DNA of 64,000 nt from Spisula solida (taxonomy: Eukaryota > Mollusca > Bivalvia > Venerida > Mactridae). Below, in pieces: positions 1-11,062 of the stretch (the first letter of the stretch is position 1; every line of letters begins with the position of its first letter). The notes under the pieces are model-generated. The model worked only from the letters and a program-made list of their open reading frames with translations. It was not told where the DNA came from and ran no database searches. A program made the translations under genes and the position numbers. The stretch is taken from positions 19,573,322 through 19,637,321 of the forward strand of contig OX365955.1 in NCBI GenBank assembly GCA_947247005.1, written 5' to 3'.

Positions 1-486
1 TCATTACCTGTGGGTTTGATATGATGAGTACAGGTATGTAGGATGTGTCATTACCTGTGGGTTGAGTACAGGTATGTAGGATGTATCATTACCTGTGGGT
101 TGAGTACAGGTATGTAGGATGTATCATTACCTGTGGGTTGAGTACAGGTATAAAGGATGTATCATTACCTGTGGGTTTGATATGATGAGTACAGGTATGT
201 AGGATGTTTCATTACCTGTGGGTTTGATATGATGAGTACAGGTATGTAGGATGTTTCATTACCTGTGGGTTTGATATGATGAGTACAGGTATGTAGGATG
301 TATCATTACCTGTGGGTTTGATATGATGAGTACAGGTATGTAGGATGTATCATTACCTGTGGGTTTGATATGATGAGTACAGGTATGTAGGACGTATCAT
401 TACCTGTGGGTTGAGTACAGGTATGTAGGACGTATCATTACCTGTGGGTTGAGTACAGGTATGTAGGACGTATCATTACCTGTGGT
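1..486. repeat. Minisatellite, 38- and 50-bp units
   Basis: Tandem array running off the left edge. Each unit reads about TCATTACCTGTGGGTT..GAGTACAGGTATGTAGGATG; long units carry an extra TGATATGATGAG-like segment. Every unit contains CAGGTATGT, a good match to a U1 splice donor, and resembles the donor of the decarboxylase exon ending at 1404 (ACAGGTATGTAG). More diverged copies lie at 896-1062. It probably sits in an intron of the decarboxylase gene, whose upstream exons are off the left edge. Confidence 0.9.
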
Positions 487-895
487 ATCACCGATAGTTA
501 GCTCAACTATCGATAGTTATGATAGTTTGCTTTTTATATATAAATTATTAATTTAAAACAACTTCTGTTTTCGTTAAAAACTAATTGTAAATAACCACAC
601 GCATCAAAACAGCCACAATGGACCAATATCGCTTAATTTTATTAATCTATTTCTGTCAAATTAATTTTAAATCATTTCCACAAATAGTAGATTTATATGT
701 TGTACAACAAAGTGATATCTTACACAGTGCAAATTTGCATTTACAAGTTAATCTCTACCTTTCAAATCTTGGCAATAACTATTGCAATAGTATCGCAATA
801 GTTTCCAGCAATACAATAGTATCGCAATAGTACTTTCAGCAATAGCAATAGTATTGCAATAGTTAAAATTGGACTCAATAGTTACCCCTATTACT
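487..895. other. AT-rich spacer, no gene seen
   Basis: No exon with a recognisable domain. The stretch 770-880 holds a short degenerate repeat of 'caatagtatcgcaatag'. An open frame at 618-830 has no recognisable content and biased low-complexity composition. Confidence 0.6.
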
Positions 896-1062
896 TGTGG
901 GTTTACAGGTATGTAGGATGTATCATTACCTGTGGGTTTGACACGAGGGATGTATCATTGCCTGTGGGTTCAGTACAGGTATGTAGGAAGTATCATTGCC
1001 TGTGGGTTCAGTACAGGTATGAAGAAAGTATCATTGCCTGTGGGTTTAGTACAGATAAGGAG
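896..1062. repeat. Degenerate copies of the left-edge minisatellite
   Basis: About four diverged units of the array at 1-486 (…TGCCTGTGGGTTCAGTACAGGTATG…), separated from it by about 400 bp of unrelated AT-rich DNA. Confidence 0.85.
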
Positions 1063-1298
1063 TTAACATTATCAGAGATAATTCAATATTTCCGGCCTTA
1101 TACCTCATGAACTACAGTGACAACGACCATATCAGCGTCATTTGAGCAACTTTTTTGCAGTTGTTTTGGTGGTGCAGTCGTTATGGTCACAGTCACTTCA
1201 GTGCTAGGTACCGTCACCATTGGGGCCATGGGTTCGAAACCCACCAAGTGAGGGTTCATATATGACTTTTGATGTGAATGTTTGTCATTAATTTACAG

Positions 1299-1404
1299 AG
1301 TAGAGAGAGAAGATGGACATGAGAGAGATTTTCTAACTGTTGGTTCTATGGGACATTCTTCATCTATATCACTAGGTATTGCTATGCAAAAACCTAACAG
1401 ACAG
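1299..1404 (+). CDS. Ppd exon (N-terminal edge of ThDP domain)
   Basis: Acceptor TTTACAG before 1299, donor CAG|GTATGT after 1404. One leading base plus 35 codons including TVGSMGHSSSISLGIA, a conserved helix segment of the decarboxylase. Confidence 0.88.
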
Positions 1405-2846
1405 GTATGTAGTCCAATACACACATTTTATTGAACATTTTAAAGTTTGAGCAGATTAATTGTGTTAGAGCCACACGTCAGTCTGGAATATCTCAAAGTT
1501 TTGTCTGTACTGGTTCTCCAGAATCATTTGTTACATTTCAATGAAACTTCACATGCATACTCGATACCAAGCACAGTTGACTGGAATTTTGGTTTTATTT
1601 TTATTGCATGAGTTATGGTCCTCTGATGGTCAAATATAAGTTCATCCATTCTTGTTCTCCTTAATCATTGGTCAGATTTCAATTGAACTTCACATGGATA
1701 CTTAGTATCAAGCTTAGTTGTGTATATTGTCAGAAATCTTGTTTTGATAATTATTGCAGGAGTTATGCCCCTTTAATGTTTAAAATCATGTTTGCCAGCA
1801 CTTATTCTCCTTAATCATTGGTTGGGTTTCTGGATATGCATATTGATCATTACTGTCCTATTCATCAGTCTATCACGGGACGTTGCTATCTTCAGGGCTC
1901 TCATTCCATGAGTTTTGGGGCTGACATTTGGCCCCATTCCCCTCTTAAATGGATATATAGTTTCCTCCACTTTCTGAAAAAATCCCCTTCCAAAAGGTTT
2001 TAAAGTTGAAGAGCCTCTACATTTGTTATTCACTAGCCGTTGTAACTGTTGTTTTAGCTTCAAATTGGCTGAAGATATAGTATTGATACTGAAGGCAAAA
2101 TTCCCTCTTTTTAGCTCACCTGTCACAAAGTGACAGAGTGAGCTTTTGTGATCACACTTCGTCCGTCGTCCGTCCGTCCGTCCGTCCGTCCGTCTGTCCG
2201 TCCGTCCGTCCGTCAACAATTGGGTTGTGTCCTCTCTAGAGGTCACAATTTTGGCCTAATCTTTATGAAACTTGGTCACAATGATCATCTCAACAAAATC
2301 TAGGTCAAGTTCGATATTGGGTCATCTGAGGTCAAAAACTAGCTCACTAGGTCAAATTATAGAAAAACCTTGTTTGAAACCTTTCAACATGTAGTCTTCA
2401 TGGTCACTTAACTCTCTGCTGTAACTCTCTACACTCTATACATAGAAGTAAACTTTCATCAACCAATGAAAATGTGTATCAGGGTTCACAGCAGTTTTGT
2501 AAAGGTCAAATATCAAAATATTCCTAGAGGGTGTGAATTGTAATGGTCAAGTGGAAATCAAAGCGCTGTAGGGAGCATAGACATTTTTTTGAGGGTCGTG
2601 GGTTCAAACCCCACTGGAACCATAATTTTTATTTTTTTATTTTTTATTTTTTTTGAGTGTTTTAGGTATTGTTTTGTCTTTATAGCATGTATTTGTACAT
2701 TTTCCTGATGGTCGTGGGTTCAACCCCCACTGGAACCATAATTTTTTTATTTTTATTTTTTTTAGTGTTTAGGTATTGTTTTGTCTTTATAGCATGTATT
2801 TGTACATTTTCCTGATGGTCGTGGGTTCAACCCCCACTGGAACCAT

Positions 2847-2882
<36 letters not shown>

Positions 2883-3727
2883 TGTTTAGGTATTGTTTTG
2901 TCTTTATAGCATGTATTTGTACTTCTTGATGGTCGTGGGTTCAACCCCCACTGGAACCATAATTTTTTTATTTTTTTTTAATTTTTTTAAGTGTTTAGGT
3001 ATTGTTTTGTCTTTATAGCATGTATTTGTACATTTTCCTGATGGTCGTGGGTTCAACCCCCACTGGAACCATAATTTTTATTTTTTTATTTTTATTTTTT
3101 TAAGTGTTTAGGTATTGTTTTGTCTTTATAGCATGTATTTGTACATTTTCCTGATGGTCGTGGGTTCAACCCCCACTGGAACCATAATTTTTATTTTTTA
3201 ATTTTTATTTTTTTAAGTGTTTAGGTATTGTTTTGTCTTTATAGCATGTATTTGTACAGTTATATGGAGGAAAAATATTTCAAAATATTTTGTTTAAAAT
3301 ATAGGTCAAATCATAGAAAAACCTTGTGTAGTCAGTCACCAGAGGTTACAATTTCAACTTAATCTTTATGAAACTTTGTCACAATGATCCTGTCAACAAA
3401 ATCTAGGCCAAGTTCGATTTTGGGTCATCTGGCGTCAAAAACAAGGTCACAATGTCAATTGACATTTTCCTGAGGGTCATGGGTTCAAACCCCACTGGAA
3501 CCATAATTTTTATTTTTTTATTTTTTATTTTTTTTGAGTGTTTTAGGTATTGTTTTGTCTTTATAGCATGTATTTGTACATTTTCCTGATGGTCGTGGGT
3601 TCAACCCCCACTGGAACCATAATTTTTTTATTTTTATTTTTTTTAGTGTTTAGGTATTGTTTTGTCTTTATAGCATGTATTTGTACATTTTCCTGATGGT
3701 CGTGGGTTCAACCCCCACTGGAACCAT

Positions 3728-3762
<35 letters not shown>

Positions 3763-6303
3763 TGTTTAGGTATTGTTTTGTCTTTATAGCATGTATTTGT
3801 ACTTCTTGATGGTCGTGGGTTCAACCCCCACTGGAACCATAATTTTTTTATTTTTTTTTTATTCTTTTAAGTGTTTAGGTATTGTTTTGTCTTTATAGCA
3901 TGTATTTGTACATTTTCCTGATGGTCGTGGGTTCAACCCCCACTGGAACCATAATTTTTATTTTTTTATTTTTATTTTTTTAAGTGTTTAGGTATTGTTT
4001 TGTCTTTATAGCATGTATTTGTACATTTTCCTGATGGTCGTGGGTTCAACCCCCACTGGAACCATAATTTTTATTTTTTAATTTTTATTTTTTTAAGTGT
4101 TTAGGTATTGTTTTGTCTTTATAGCATGTATTTGTACAGTTATATGGAGGAAAAATATTTCAAAATATTTTGTTTAAAATATAGGTCAAATCATAGAAAA
4201 ACCTTGTGTAGTCAGTCACCAGAGGTTACAATTTCAACTTAATCTTTATGAAACTTTGTCACAATGATCCTGTCAACAAAATCTAGGCCAAGTTCGATTT
4301 TGGGTCATCTGGCGTCAAAAACAAGGTCACAATGTCAATTGACATTTTCCTGAGGGTCATGGGTTCAAACCCCACTGGAACCATAATTTTTTTTTAAGTG
4401 TTTAGGTATTGTTCTGTCTTTATAGCATGTCGCCAGAGGTTACAATTTCGACTTAATCTTTATGAAATTTGGTCCTAATAATCATCTCAACACAATCTAG
4501 GTTAAGTTTGATATTAATTAAGTCATATGGGGTCAAACGCTAGGTCACATGGTCAAATCATACAAAAACTTGCAATAGAGGCTGAATTTCCTTAAATTTT
4601 ATTCAGAAAATGTGTAGGATCACCATAGGGTGTGCATGCACTAGTACGACAGGTGAGCGACCTAGGGCCCTTTGGGCCCTCTTGTTATCAAAACGTCATG
4701 AAATTCCTCTACCTGAGGGCCCCTGGCTACAATCCCCTTAAGAGTTGTCAGGGCCCTGAATTATTGTAGGATTACATTCTTGTCTTGTTTATTGATCAGG
4801 TTGTATGTTTGGATGGTGATGGATCTGTGATCATGCATATGGGTACCATGGCAACCATTGGTCAGCGTGCACCGTCTAATTTCAAACATATTATCATCAA
4901 TAATGGTGCCCATGATTCTGTAGGAGGACAACCTACAGATGCTGGCAATCATAACACGTTTGATTTCGGCGCTATAGCTCGGGGATGTGGCTATAAAGAT
5001 GTAAGTATAATAATAATTATAATAATGATGATAATAATTAATACTTTATTTATAGAGGCTACAAAATTAAGCATGTCCATTCTTTCATGTGAGCCTCTTT
5101 CAAAATATACATATATACATCAAAGTGTCACAAACAAAGATAGTTCAATAATATATTCATGATATATAACATGGTGTATACATTTAAGTTACCCACCAAA
5201 GTACCAACAATTTAAGTAGTTAGTTTTAAAACTGTTCTAGGTATTAGAATTTCTTACTGCATGATTAAAGGTATTGCTACACAGCTTGCTCCTCTATTCC
5301 TGTATTCAGCCATTTAAAACATGTTCTACCACCTATGGCTGATAACATTGCCTAGTTCCTTCAAAGCTGGAGGTCATCAGCCAATTCAACTAGGAGCAAA
5401 TGGGGATGGCCATGCACTTACGACAGTCTCGGACGAACACAAAAAATCCCGTTCAATTCTGGATTGGCTAAATAAGCTTGAGACATATGGAGAATTATAG
5501 GTTAGTGCCGTGGATGAAAAAGTTTATCTGGCAAGGCGGAGGAACTTTTCAGGTGAGCCGTAGGCGAATCCGATAATTTCCGCAGCCGAGCCGGATAAAC
5601 TTTTACTTCATTCACGGCACTAACCTATTATTATATTTATCCAGTTGCTTAATCTGCACAGTAAGGGGATCAAACTAGGGACTATATTGTTATTCTTTCA
5701 TTTACTAGCGCGCAACGTCACGTTCGTTCGTAAACAACGACATCGGACATCTTGGTAGACGTCGTGTAGACGCAGGTAAGTCGAAGAAAATAACCGATCA
5801 ACTACCAGGAAATTTAGGATAGGAAAACCTCACCCTCGGGTACGGAATTTCAACCGGCGACTCTTATATAAGAAGAAGTCCGTCAGATCACATGGTAAGG
5901 TGACGGATTATCACTAGTCACATGACCAGGTGACTGATTAAAGCTAAGTATAATCGGCACCCTGTTAACTGGCAGATATTGCCGGAAGTGACTGGATAAA
6001 TATCTATATTTGTATATAGATAGTTACGTACCTGTATGTTCTTATAATACAACGAGGATCTCTCCAATTATGTGTACAACATTATTATAATTATGAAAGA
6101 TGATCACTTGTGTGTTTCAGTATATCCTGGCTATCAATCCCGAGGATGTTGCTGCAGCTGTTGTCAAGTTAAGGGCCACACAAGGACCTGTACTTCTAGA
6201 AATAAAAACCAAAATCGGGGCCAGGCATGATCTCGGCAGACCGAAGACTAAACCATTGGAAAACAAGGAGGACTTCATGCATTTCCTTGCTCTGTCAAAG
6301 TGA
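1299..6303 (+). CDS. Phosphonopyruvate decarboxylase, C-terminal part (3 exons)
   Basis: Exons 1299-1404, 4800-5000 and 6121-6303 join in frame to 162 residues plus stop (TGA at 6301). The product matches the C-terminal thiamine-diphosphate-binding half of phosphonopyruvate decarboxylase (Ppd/AepY/Fom2 type). In that family the enzyme decarboxylates phosphonopyruvate to phosphonoacetaldehyde, pulling the unfavourable PEP mutase reaction forward on the way to 2-aminoethylphosphonate. Seen: DFLTVGSMGHSSSISLGIA in exon 1; the ThDP/Mg motif, GDGS through to the NN of IIINNGAHDSVGG, in exon 2; and DLGRPKTKP near the C-terminus in exon 3. All three introns boundaries visible are GT-AG and in phase, so this is a nuclear gene and not bacterial contamination. 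The N-terminal half lies left of the window. Molluscs are known to contain phosphonolipids, which fits. Confidence 0.9.
2161..2213. repeat. (CCGT)n microsatellite
   Basis: Tandem tetranucleotide with one CTGT interruption, part of the element's left end. Shorter CCGT runs also occur near 6629, in the repeat inside the decarboxylase 3' UTR. Confidence 0.9.
2584..4343. repeat. Near-identical 880-bp direct duplication of tRNA T-arm-like units
   Basis: Two blocks (2584-3463 and 3464-4343) are offset by 880 bp and almost identical, including a long T-run in each (about 2850-2880 and 3730-3760). Each block contains five to six ~110-bp subunits reading GGTCGTGGGTTCAACCCCCA then CTGGAACCA, a T-rich tract and 'tttaggtattgttttgtctttatagcatgtatttgta'. 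The GTGGG/CCCAC stem around TTCAAAC plus TGGAACCA has the form of a tRNA T-arm and acceptor end with B-box. Confidence 0.85.
4800..5000 (+). CDS. Ppd exon with ThDP-binding motif
   Basis: Acceptor ATTGATCAG before 4800, donor GAT|GTAAGT after 5000; 67 codons, phase 0 at both ends. Contains LDGDGSVIMHMGTMATIG and IIINNGAHDSVGG, the GDG...NN motif that binds thiamine diphosphate through Mg2+. Confidence 0.93.
5495..5632. repeat. Foldback palindrome
   Basis: Left arm ATAGGTTAGTGCCGTG..GATGAAAAAGTTTATC pairs with right arm GATAAACTTTTACTTC..CACGGCACTAACCTAT. The centre is GC-rich with secondary pairing (GGCAAGGCGGAGGAA against TTTCCGCAGCCGAGCC). Lies in a Ppd intron. Confidence 0.8.
6121..6303 (+). 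CDS. Ppd terminal exon
   Basis: Acceptor GTGTGTTTCAG before 6121; 60 codons plus TGA. Ends with EIKTKIGARHDLGRPKTKP..ENKEDFM, the conserved C-terminus of phosphonopyruvate decarboxylases. Confidence 0.92.
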   Translation, partial: YILAINPEDVAAAVVKLRATQGPVLLEIKTKIGARHDLGRPKTKPLENKEDFMHFLALSK

Positions 6304-7431
6304 AAAAAACAGCTGATATAGTGAGATAACGTATGATAGGGAAGGAATGAGATGTGATGCAAGGATGTGAAGAATCTCAGGCATCGTTTAAGACTATGTG
6401 TTATATGTTATGTCTGTCGTACGTCAGTGAGTATCTCTCCAAGCAATAGTTGTATGCCTGGTTATGTCTGGATTTCTGATTGTGATTATGTTTGATGAAT
6501 CTCTAAACATTATATATGTAATTGTCATTTTCTTTTGGTCTGTTTATTCAAAGATCTAAAAGATTTTAGATATCTTGTTTGTTATGCCCCCGTATCGATA
6601 GATTGGGAGGCATATAGTGATTCACCTGTCCGTCCGTCCGTCCCGGTTAACCCAAATTGACCGTTTCTTCTAGCATCATTATGGCTTGCTACAAAGTTTC
6701 CAAACTTGCATGGAAGTTGTATATGAACACTCTCCACACACCTGTATCACCTGACCCCGTTTTGACCTTCACCTTGACCTAATTTTGGACTTAGACTTAT
6801 TTATGGACAAGGCTTCCACAGGGGGCATAAGCGTTTATTGAACGCAGTCTTGTTTAATTTGGTATGATCTTTTGTTGTTTCATTGTGAGTATTATAGACT
6901 TTGTAGAAGTGTTAATTGACATGGATTATACTTGTATATTGTTAGCCTGTAAATGTTAACTTACAAAATTGTTTTTGAATTTTTATGTCGCCTCTTTTTT
7001 GTACCGGGTAAGTATCTTTATACGAAGAATTGCCAAATGCATAAATTTACTTAAAATGGCCAAACTGTAAGTGGCAGGTAAACTCTAATACATTTGTATA
7101 GAGTGAGAACTGCTTACTACAATGCTTAACCAATCGTCTAGTTTTATATACCGGTGTAACAGTCATTATTATCCCCTCCCAGTACTTTATGATTTGTTAA
7201 TACTTAAGCCAAATAGTGTTATAGATGTTGTTAGGTTTTATATGCTTGCAATGTCGTTATATTTATTTATTTGCTATGTCTTTATGTATTTGTTCACATA
7301 CATTGTACTAGTATTTATATTCTCAAAGAACTAACTAATCAAATTACTGTGTAGTATTGACTTATAATTTATTTCTTTAGTGTTATTGGAGTTTATTTTG
7401 TTACGAAGATTGATTTTAGCTTTACAATAAA
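6304..7431 (+). other. Probable 3' UTR of Ppd with embedded repeat
   Basis: The only canonical polyadenylation hexamer I noted after the stop is AATAAA at 7426-7431, giving a long UTR. It includes a dispersed repeat at about 6585-6855 (start 'tgcccccgtatcgatagattgggaggcatatag', with CCGT units). UTR extent is inference. Confidence 0.45.
7426..7431 (+). terminator. Candidate polyadenylation signal (Ppd)
   Basis: AATAAA about 1.1 kb after the stop codon, followed by a T/G-rich stretch. Confidence 0.4.
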
Positions 7432-8837
7432 ACTTTGTAGTTGTTGATTGATTAATCTTAAAGGTTGTCCCAGTAAATTGTAGAATTTGTGGTTTGTGCA
7501 AAGATAGATGATTGCATGTCGTCCAAAATTTACTAAAGTCTTATATTTAATACATCATTCCTGAGTGCGCTCATAAACATTTCCCTTGATATATAAAGTG
7601 AATGCTCAATGCACACGACGCTCGCATGACTTAACGACAGATAACTTTGAAAATGTGCTTGAAGTACTTGCGAATTTATCTTCGTCTGTTAGAAGGACAC
7701 ACCGTGCACAGACATGAGGCATGTCCTAAATCATTTGTTCAGTACACATTACTAGTATGCAGTTGATTCACTGCATTTGGTTACTCTGCGCAATGAGCTT
7801 CCAGGAAAACCTAGCATCATTTATAAAATGTTGTCCTCATATTTAACTGTATATTTCGATGGATTTCCAGTGTGTAGTTGTCTGTATATGAACTGTAATT
7901 CACATCTGAACGTATAAATCAATCGCAGTTATGTGCACACTATCTTTCTTCAACATCCACATTTTATATGTTTTCTAACGGATATTATCGTGTTCAAACA
8001 CTAGTGTTCATGCATTACGTATATAAAATTCAATTCAGACAATCAAACATATACACGATGACATGATATTGATCAATGTTTGCATCTCTGATCGGTTGTT
8101 TCTGTAATATACAATATGTATTTTAAGATATAATATACTAGACTAACAAACATTTTAATTAACAAACATTTTAATTAGCACTGCATGCATTGTGCAGATG
8201 GCTGATACCAGGGATGTATATATCAATCATGTTTTATAGTTTATGTTCACTTTTACAAAATGTCTTTGTTTTATTGTGTAAAAATGGTGAATATATACAT
8301 ATGTGAGATTTTAAGGCAAAATTAACAACTTCAGAAAAAAGAATTATACAATGTACCTCAATTCTACTATTTACTGAGACAACCCTGATAATTATGTTTA
8401 TATAATAATTTCTAATTTAAATACATGTAGATACTTTAAGTTATTATGTCTTTTTGTGTTTTGATTTACTTGTGTTTTGACTGTTGGTGAGTTGATATTG
8501 GATGTGTAATATGTATGTGAAGTCCAGCATCCTGTACTTTACTATGGTATATCATTATTGCTAAATCATTTTAAACCTTTGTAAATGTCATCAGCATGAA
8601 TTAGATGAATGCATTCAATCTCAACATAAGCTACTAGTATGTAGGGTTTGTTACATCACAGAGATTTACATATTTGAGGGATGTTCAGTATGTAGATTTA
8701 TATTGCAAGGTTCGCACAGGTCTTAAAAAAGTATTTGAATTTGAAGCTGCCAAAAAGTACTTGAATTTGAAGCGGCAGAAAAGTCCTTGAATTTTTTTAA
8801 GGAAGTTCTGTATTGGCTAAATGTTTGGTTGAAGATA
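7432..8837. other. Intergenic, no gene seen
   Basis: AT-rich DNA with no exon-like coding. At about 8710-8800 there is a dispersed repeat fragment ('aaaagtccttgaattt' type, with two internal copies of 'tacttgaatttgaagc'). Confidence 0.6.
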
Positions 8838-9751
8838 CTGTAAAATCATTTAATTTCGATGGGATGAAATTTCGTGGTTTTGGTGAGAAACACCATTTCG
8901 TGGGGACGTAAATTCGAGGATTTCATATTTCAGTAAAAAAAAATCGGGTCAAAACCTTCACTAATGATCAGAATTCCACTATTAAAACATCAATCAATGC
9001 TTATAAATAATATTGTTCATTTACGTAAGTCTGTTAATGAACTGACAAGCAAACATGGATTGATACTTAAAACCCTCCCAATACGCTGTCATATTCTTTA
9101 AACAACATAGCTTATCATTGTTTATCATTTAGATCGCAATTCATAGTGATAATCCTACTAATAATGTCAACATGTTTATTGCAATGGATGATACACAATA
9201 TACGATATAACGATTACCTAACACCCTATTTTAAAATTCACAAGTGTTATCATTTCTATTGTTTACATGGCGCATGCAATTTATAAATGTGTGTTAAACA
9301 CTTTGGGTCAAGCTGAAATTGATTGCAGTATTTGACACGTCTAAAAATAGACATAGTGGTACTGTGTAAGTTTACCTGTATGCAGATGTAGTGGAAGCTG
9401 CTTTACTCTCAGTTATTGGGGCATACGCAGTATAGTTTATGAAGTCACAATGAATTCAGAAAAAATGTAATTCTTATTGGAAACTTAATATGTTTTAATC
9501 AGGTAATTAATTGACAGTCTGATAAAATTTATTATGTTTTATGCTGTAAGTAAACTACCAAAATCCTAGAATCATAAAGAGACTTATTTAAACCTGTAAT
9601 TTGTAAACAAAAATGGCGGTCGCCGTAAATTTGAACATTTTCAATTTACATATTAGTTGGTTAAATATTTCGTTGGGATTTGATTTCGTGGTTTAGTTCA
9701 TCCACGAAATCCACGAAATTTAATCCCCCACGAAAATTAATGATTTTACAG
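8838..9751. mobile_element. MITE with CTGTAAAATCATT ends
   Basis: Ends CTGTAAAATCATTTAATTTC and, inverted, AATTAATGATTTTACAG, flanked by TA on each side (8836-8837 and 9752-9753). Both ends continue into imperfect inverted 'aaatttcgtgg/ccacgaaatt' repeats. No transposase; non-autonomous. A 3' fragment of the same family is at 42327-42402. Confidence 0.75.
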
Positions 9752-10211
9752 TATTATGTTTTACCACAGAACAATAGTTATTAGATTGTGATTTCTATTG
9801 GCAGGTGGGCATAGACTTCATTATGTTTGCACATATCTATAAAACTGTTGTTACTATGGTTATGAAACATAATTCACAGGACAGCATGTGAGTTGGGCAA
9901 CTGAACTTTTCCTGGGTAGAAATGAGTTTATGGACGTTATTTTTAAACCTGTTTTTTGTAGAATTTCTAATTTTCTTGTTTTATTCAATTTCTGCTTATG
10001 TTCTAATTTGAAAGTATCATTGCATACTGGACGCCCCTCATGTATATGTGTGATAAAATACTCCATTTAAATAGTACCAGACCACTAAACTAGTACTATT
10101 ATGTTGTAATGTGCTGTAAGTTTGACGTGTATACATTATTTTTGTGTATATTTGCTCAATGATTGTCTTGTAATCATATGGTAGTTATCTCTGCTGGATT
10201 TATATCTCATC
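9752..10211. other. Intergenic, nothing recognised
   Basis: Short open frames on both strands at 9860-10070 overlap each other and show no domain. Confidence 0.6.
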
Positions 10212-11062
10212 TATAGTCACTGGATATATACATGACAGATACACCTAATCCATGGTCACTGGGTATATACACCTCATCTATGGTCACTGGGTATACACAA
10301 CAGATACACCTCATCTATGGTCACTGGGTTTACATCATCTATGGTCACTGGATATATACACCATATATGGTCACTGGATATATACACCATATATGGTCAC
10401 TGGATATAAACACCTCATCTATGATCACTGGGTATATACATCATCTATGGTCACTGGGTATATACATCATCTATGGTCACTGGATATAAACACCTCATCT
10501 ATGGTCACTGGGTATATACATCATCTATGGTCACTGGGTATATACATCATCTATGGTCACTGGATATAAACACCTCATCTATGGTCACTGGGTATATACA
10601 TCATCTATGGTCACTGGGTATATACATCATCTATGGTCACTGGGTATATACATCATCTATGGTCACTGGATATAAACACCTCATCTATGGTCACTGGGTA
10701 TATACATCATCTATGGTCACTGGATATATACACCTCATCTATGGTCACTGGATATATACACCTCATCTATGGTCACTGGGTATATACATCATCTATGGTC
10801 ACTGGATATAAACACCTCATCTATGGTCACTGGGTATATACATCATCTATGGTCACTGGATATATACACCTCATCTATGGTCACTGGGTATATACATCAT
10901 CTATGGTCACTGGATATATACATCATCTATGGTCACTGGATATATACACCTCATCTATGGTCACTGGGTATATACATCATCTATGGTCACTGGATATAAA
11001 CACCTCATCTATGGTCACTGGGTATATACATCATCTATGGTCACTGGATATATACACGACAG
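10212..11062. repeat. Satellite, 21-25-bp units
   Basis: About 36-40 copies of CATCTATGGTCACTGG followed by (A/G)TATATACA(cct). Unit length alternates between 21 and 24-25 bp, so the array is open in all plus-strand frames in many places. The resulting peptides (VTGYIHHLWSL-type) are repeat artefacts, not a protein. Confidence 0.93.

Larger units (their letters stand above)
2112..4686. mobile_element. Large repeat element with GCTCACCTGTC inverted ends
   Basis: An 11-bp motif GCTCACCTGTC at 2114-2124 is exactly inverted at 4648-4658. The left end continues into a short hairpin (CTGTCACAAAGTGACAG) and a (CCGT)n tract (about 2161-2213). The right end has a GC-rich 'gggccctttgggccctc' tail. No transposase reading frame is visible. 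The interior is mostly a tandem repeat (next entries). A truncated copy of the same left end starts near 13212. Confidence 0.7.
1405..4799. other. Ppd intron filled with repeats
   Basis: 3.4-kb intron. It begins with a bivalve-type dispersed repeat (about 1500-1850, 'ttctccttaatcattgg..cacatg.atacttggtatcaagc'), then a 2.6-kb repeat element (2112-4686). No exon recognised. Confidence 0.75.

Noticed and set aside
1815..2246. 143-codon minus-strand frame with RTDGRTDGRT repeats
   Set aside because: The repeats are the (CCGT)n tract of a mobile element read as codons.
1299..6303. Bacterial contamination as the source of the decarboxylase
   Set aside because: Three exons with GT-AG borders and phase continuity, in introns holding the same repeat families as the rest of the window.
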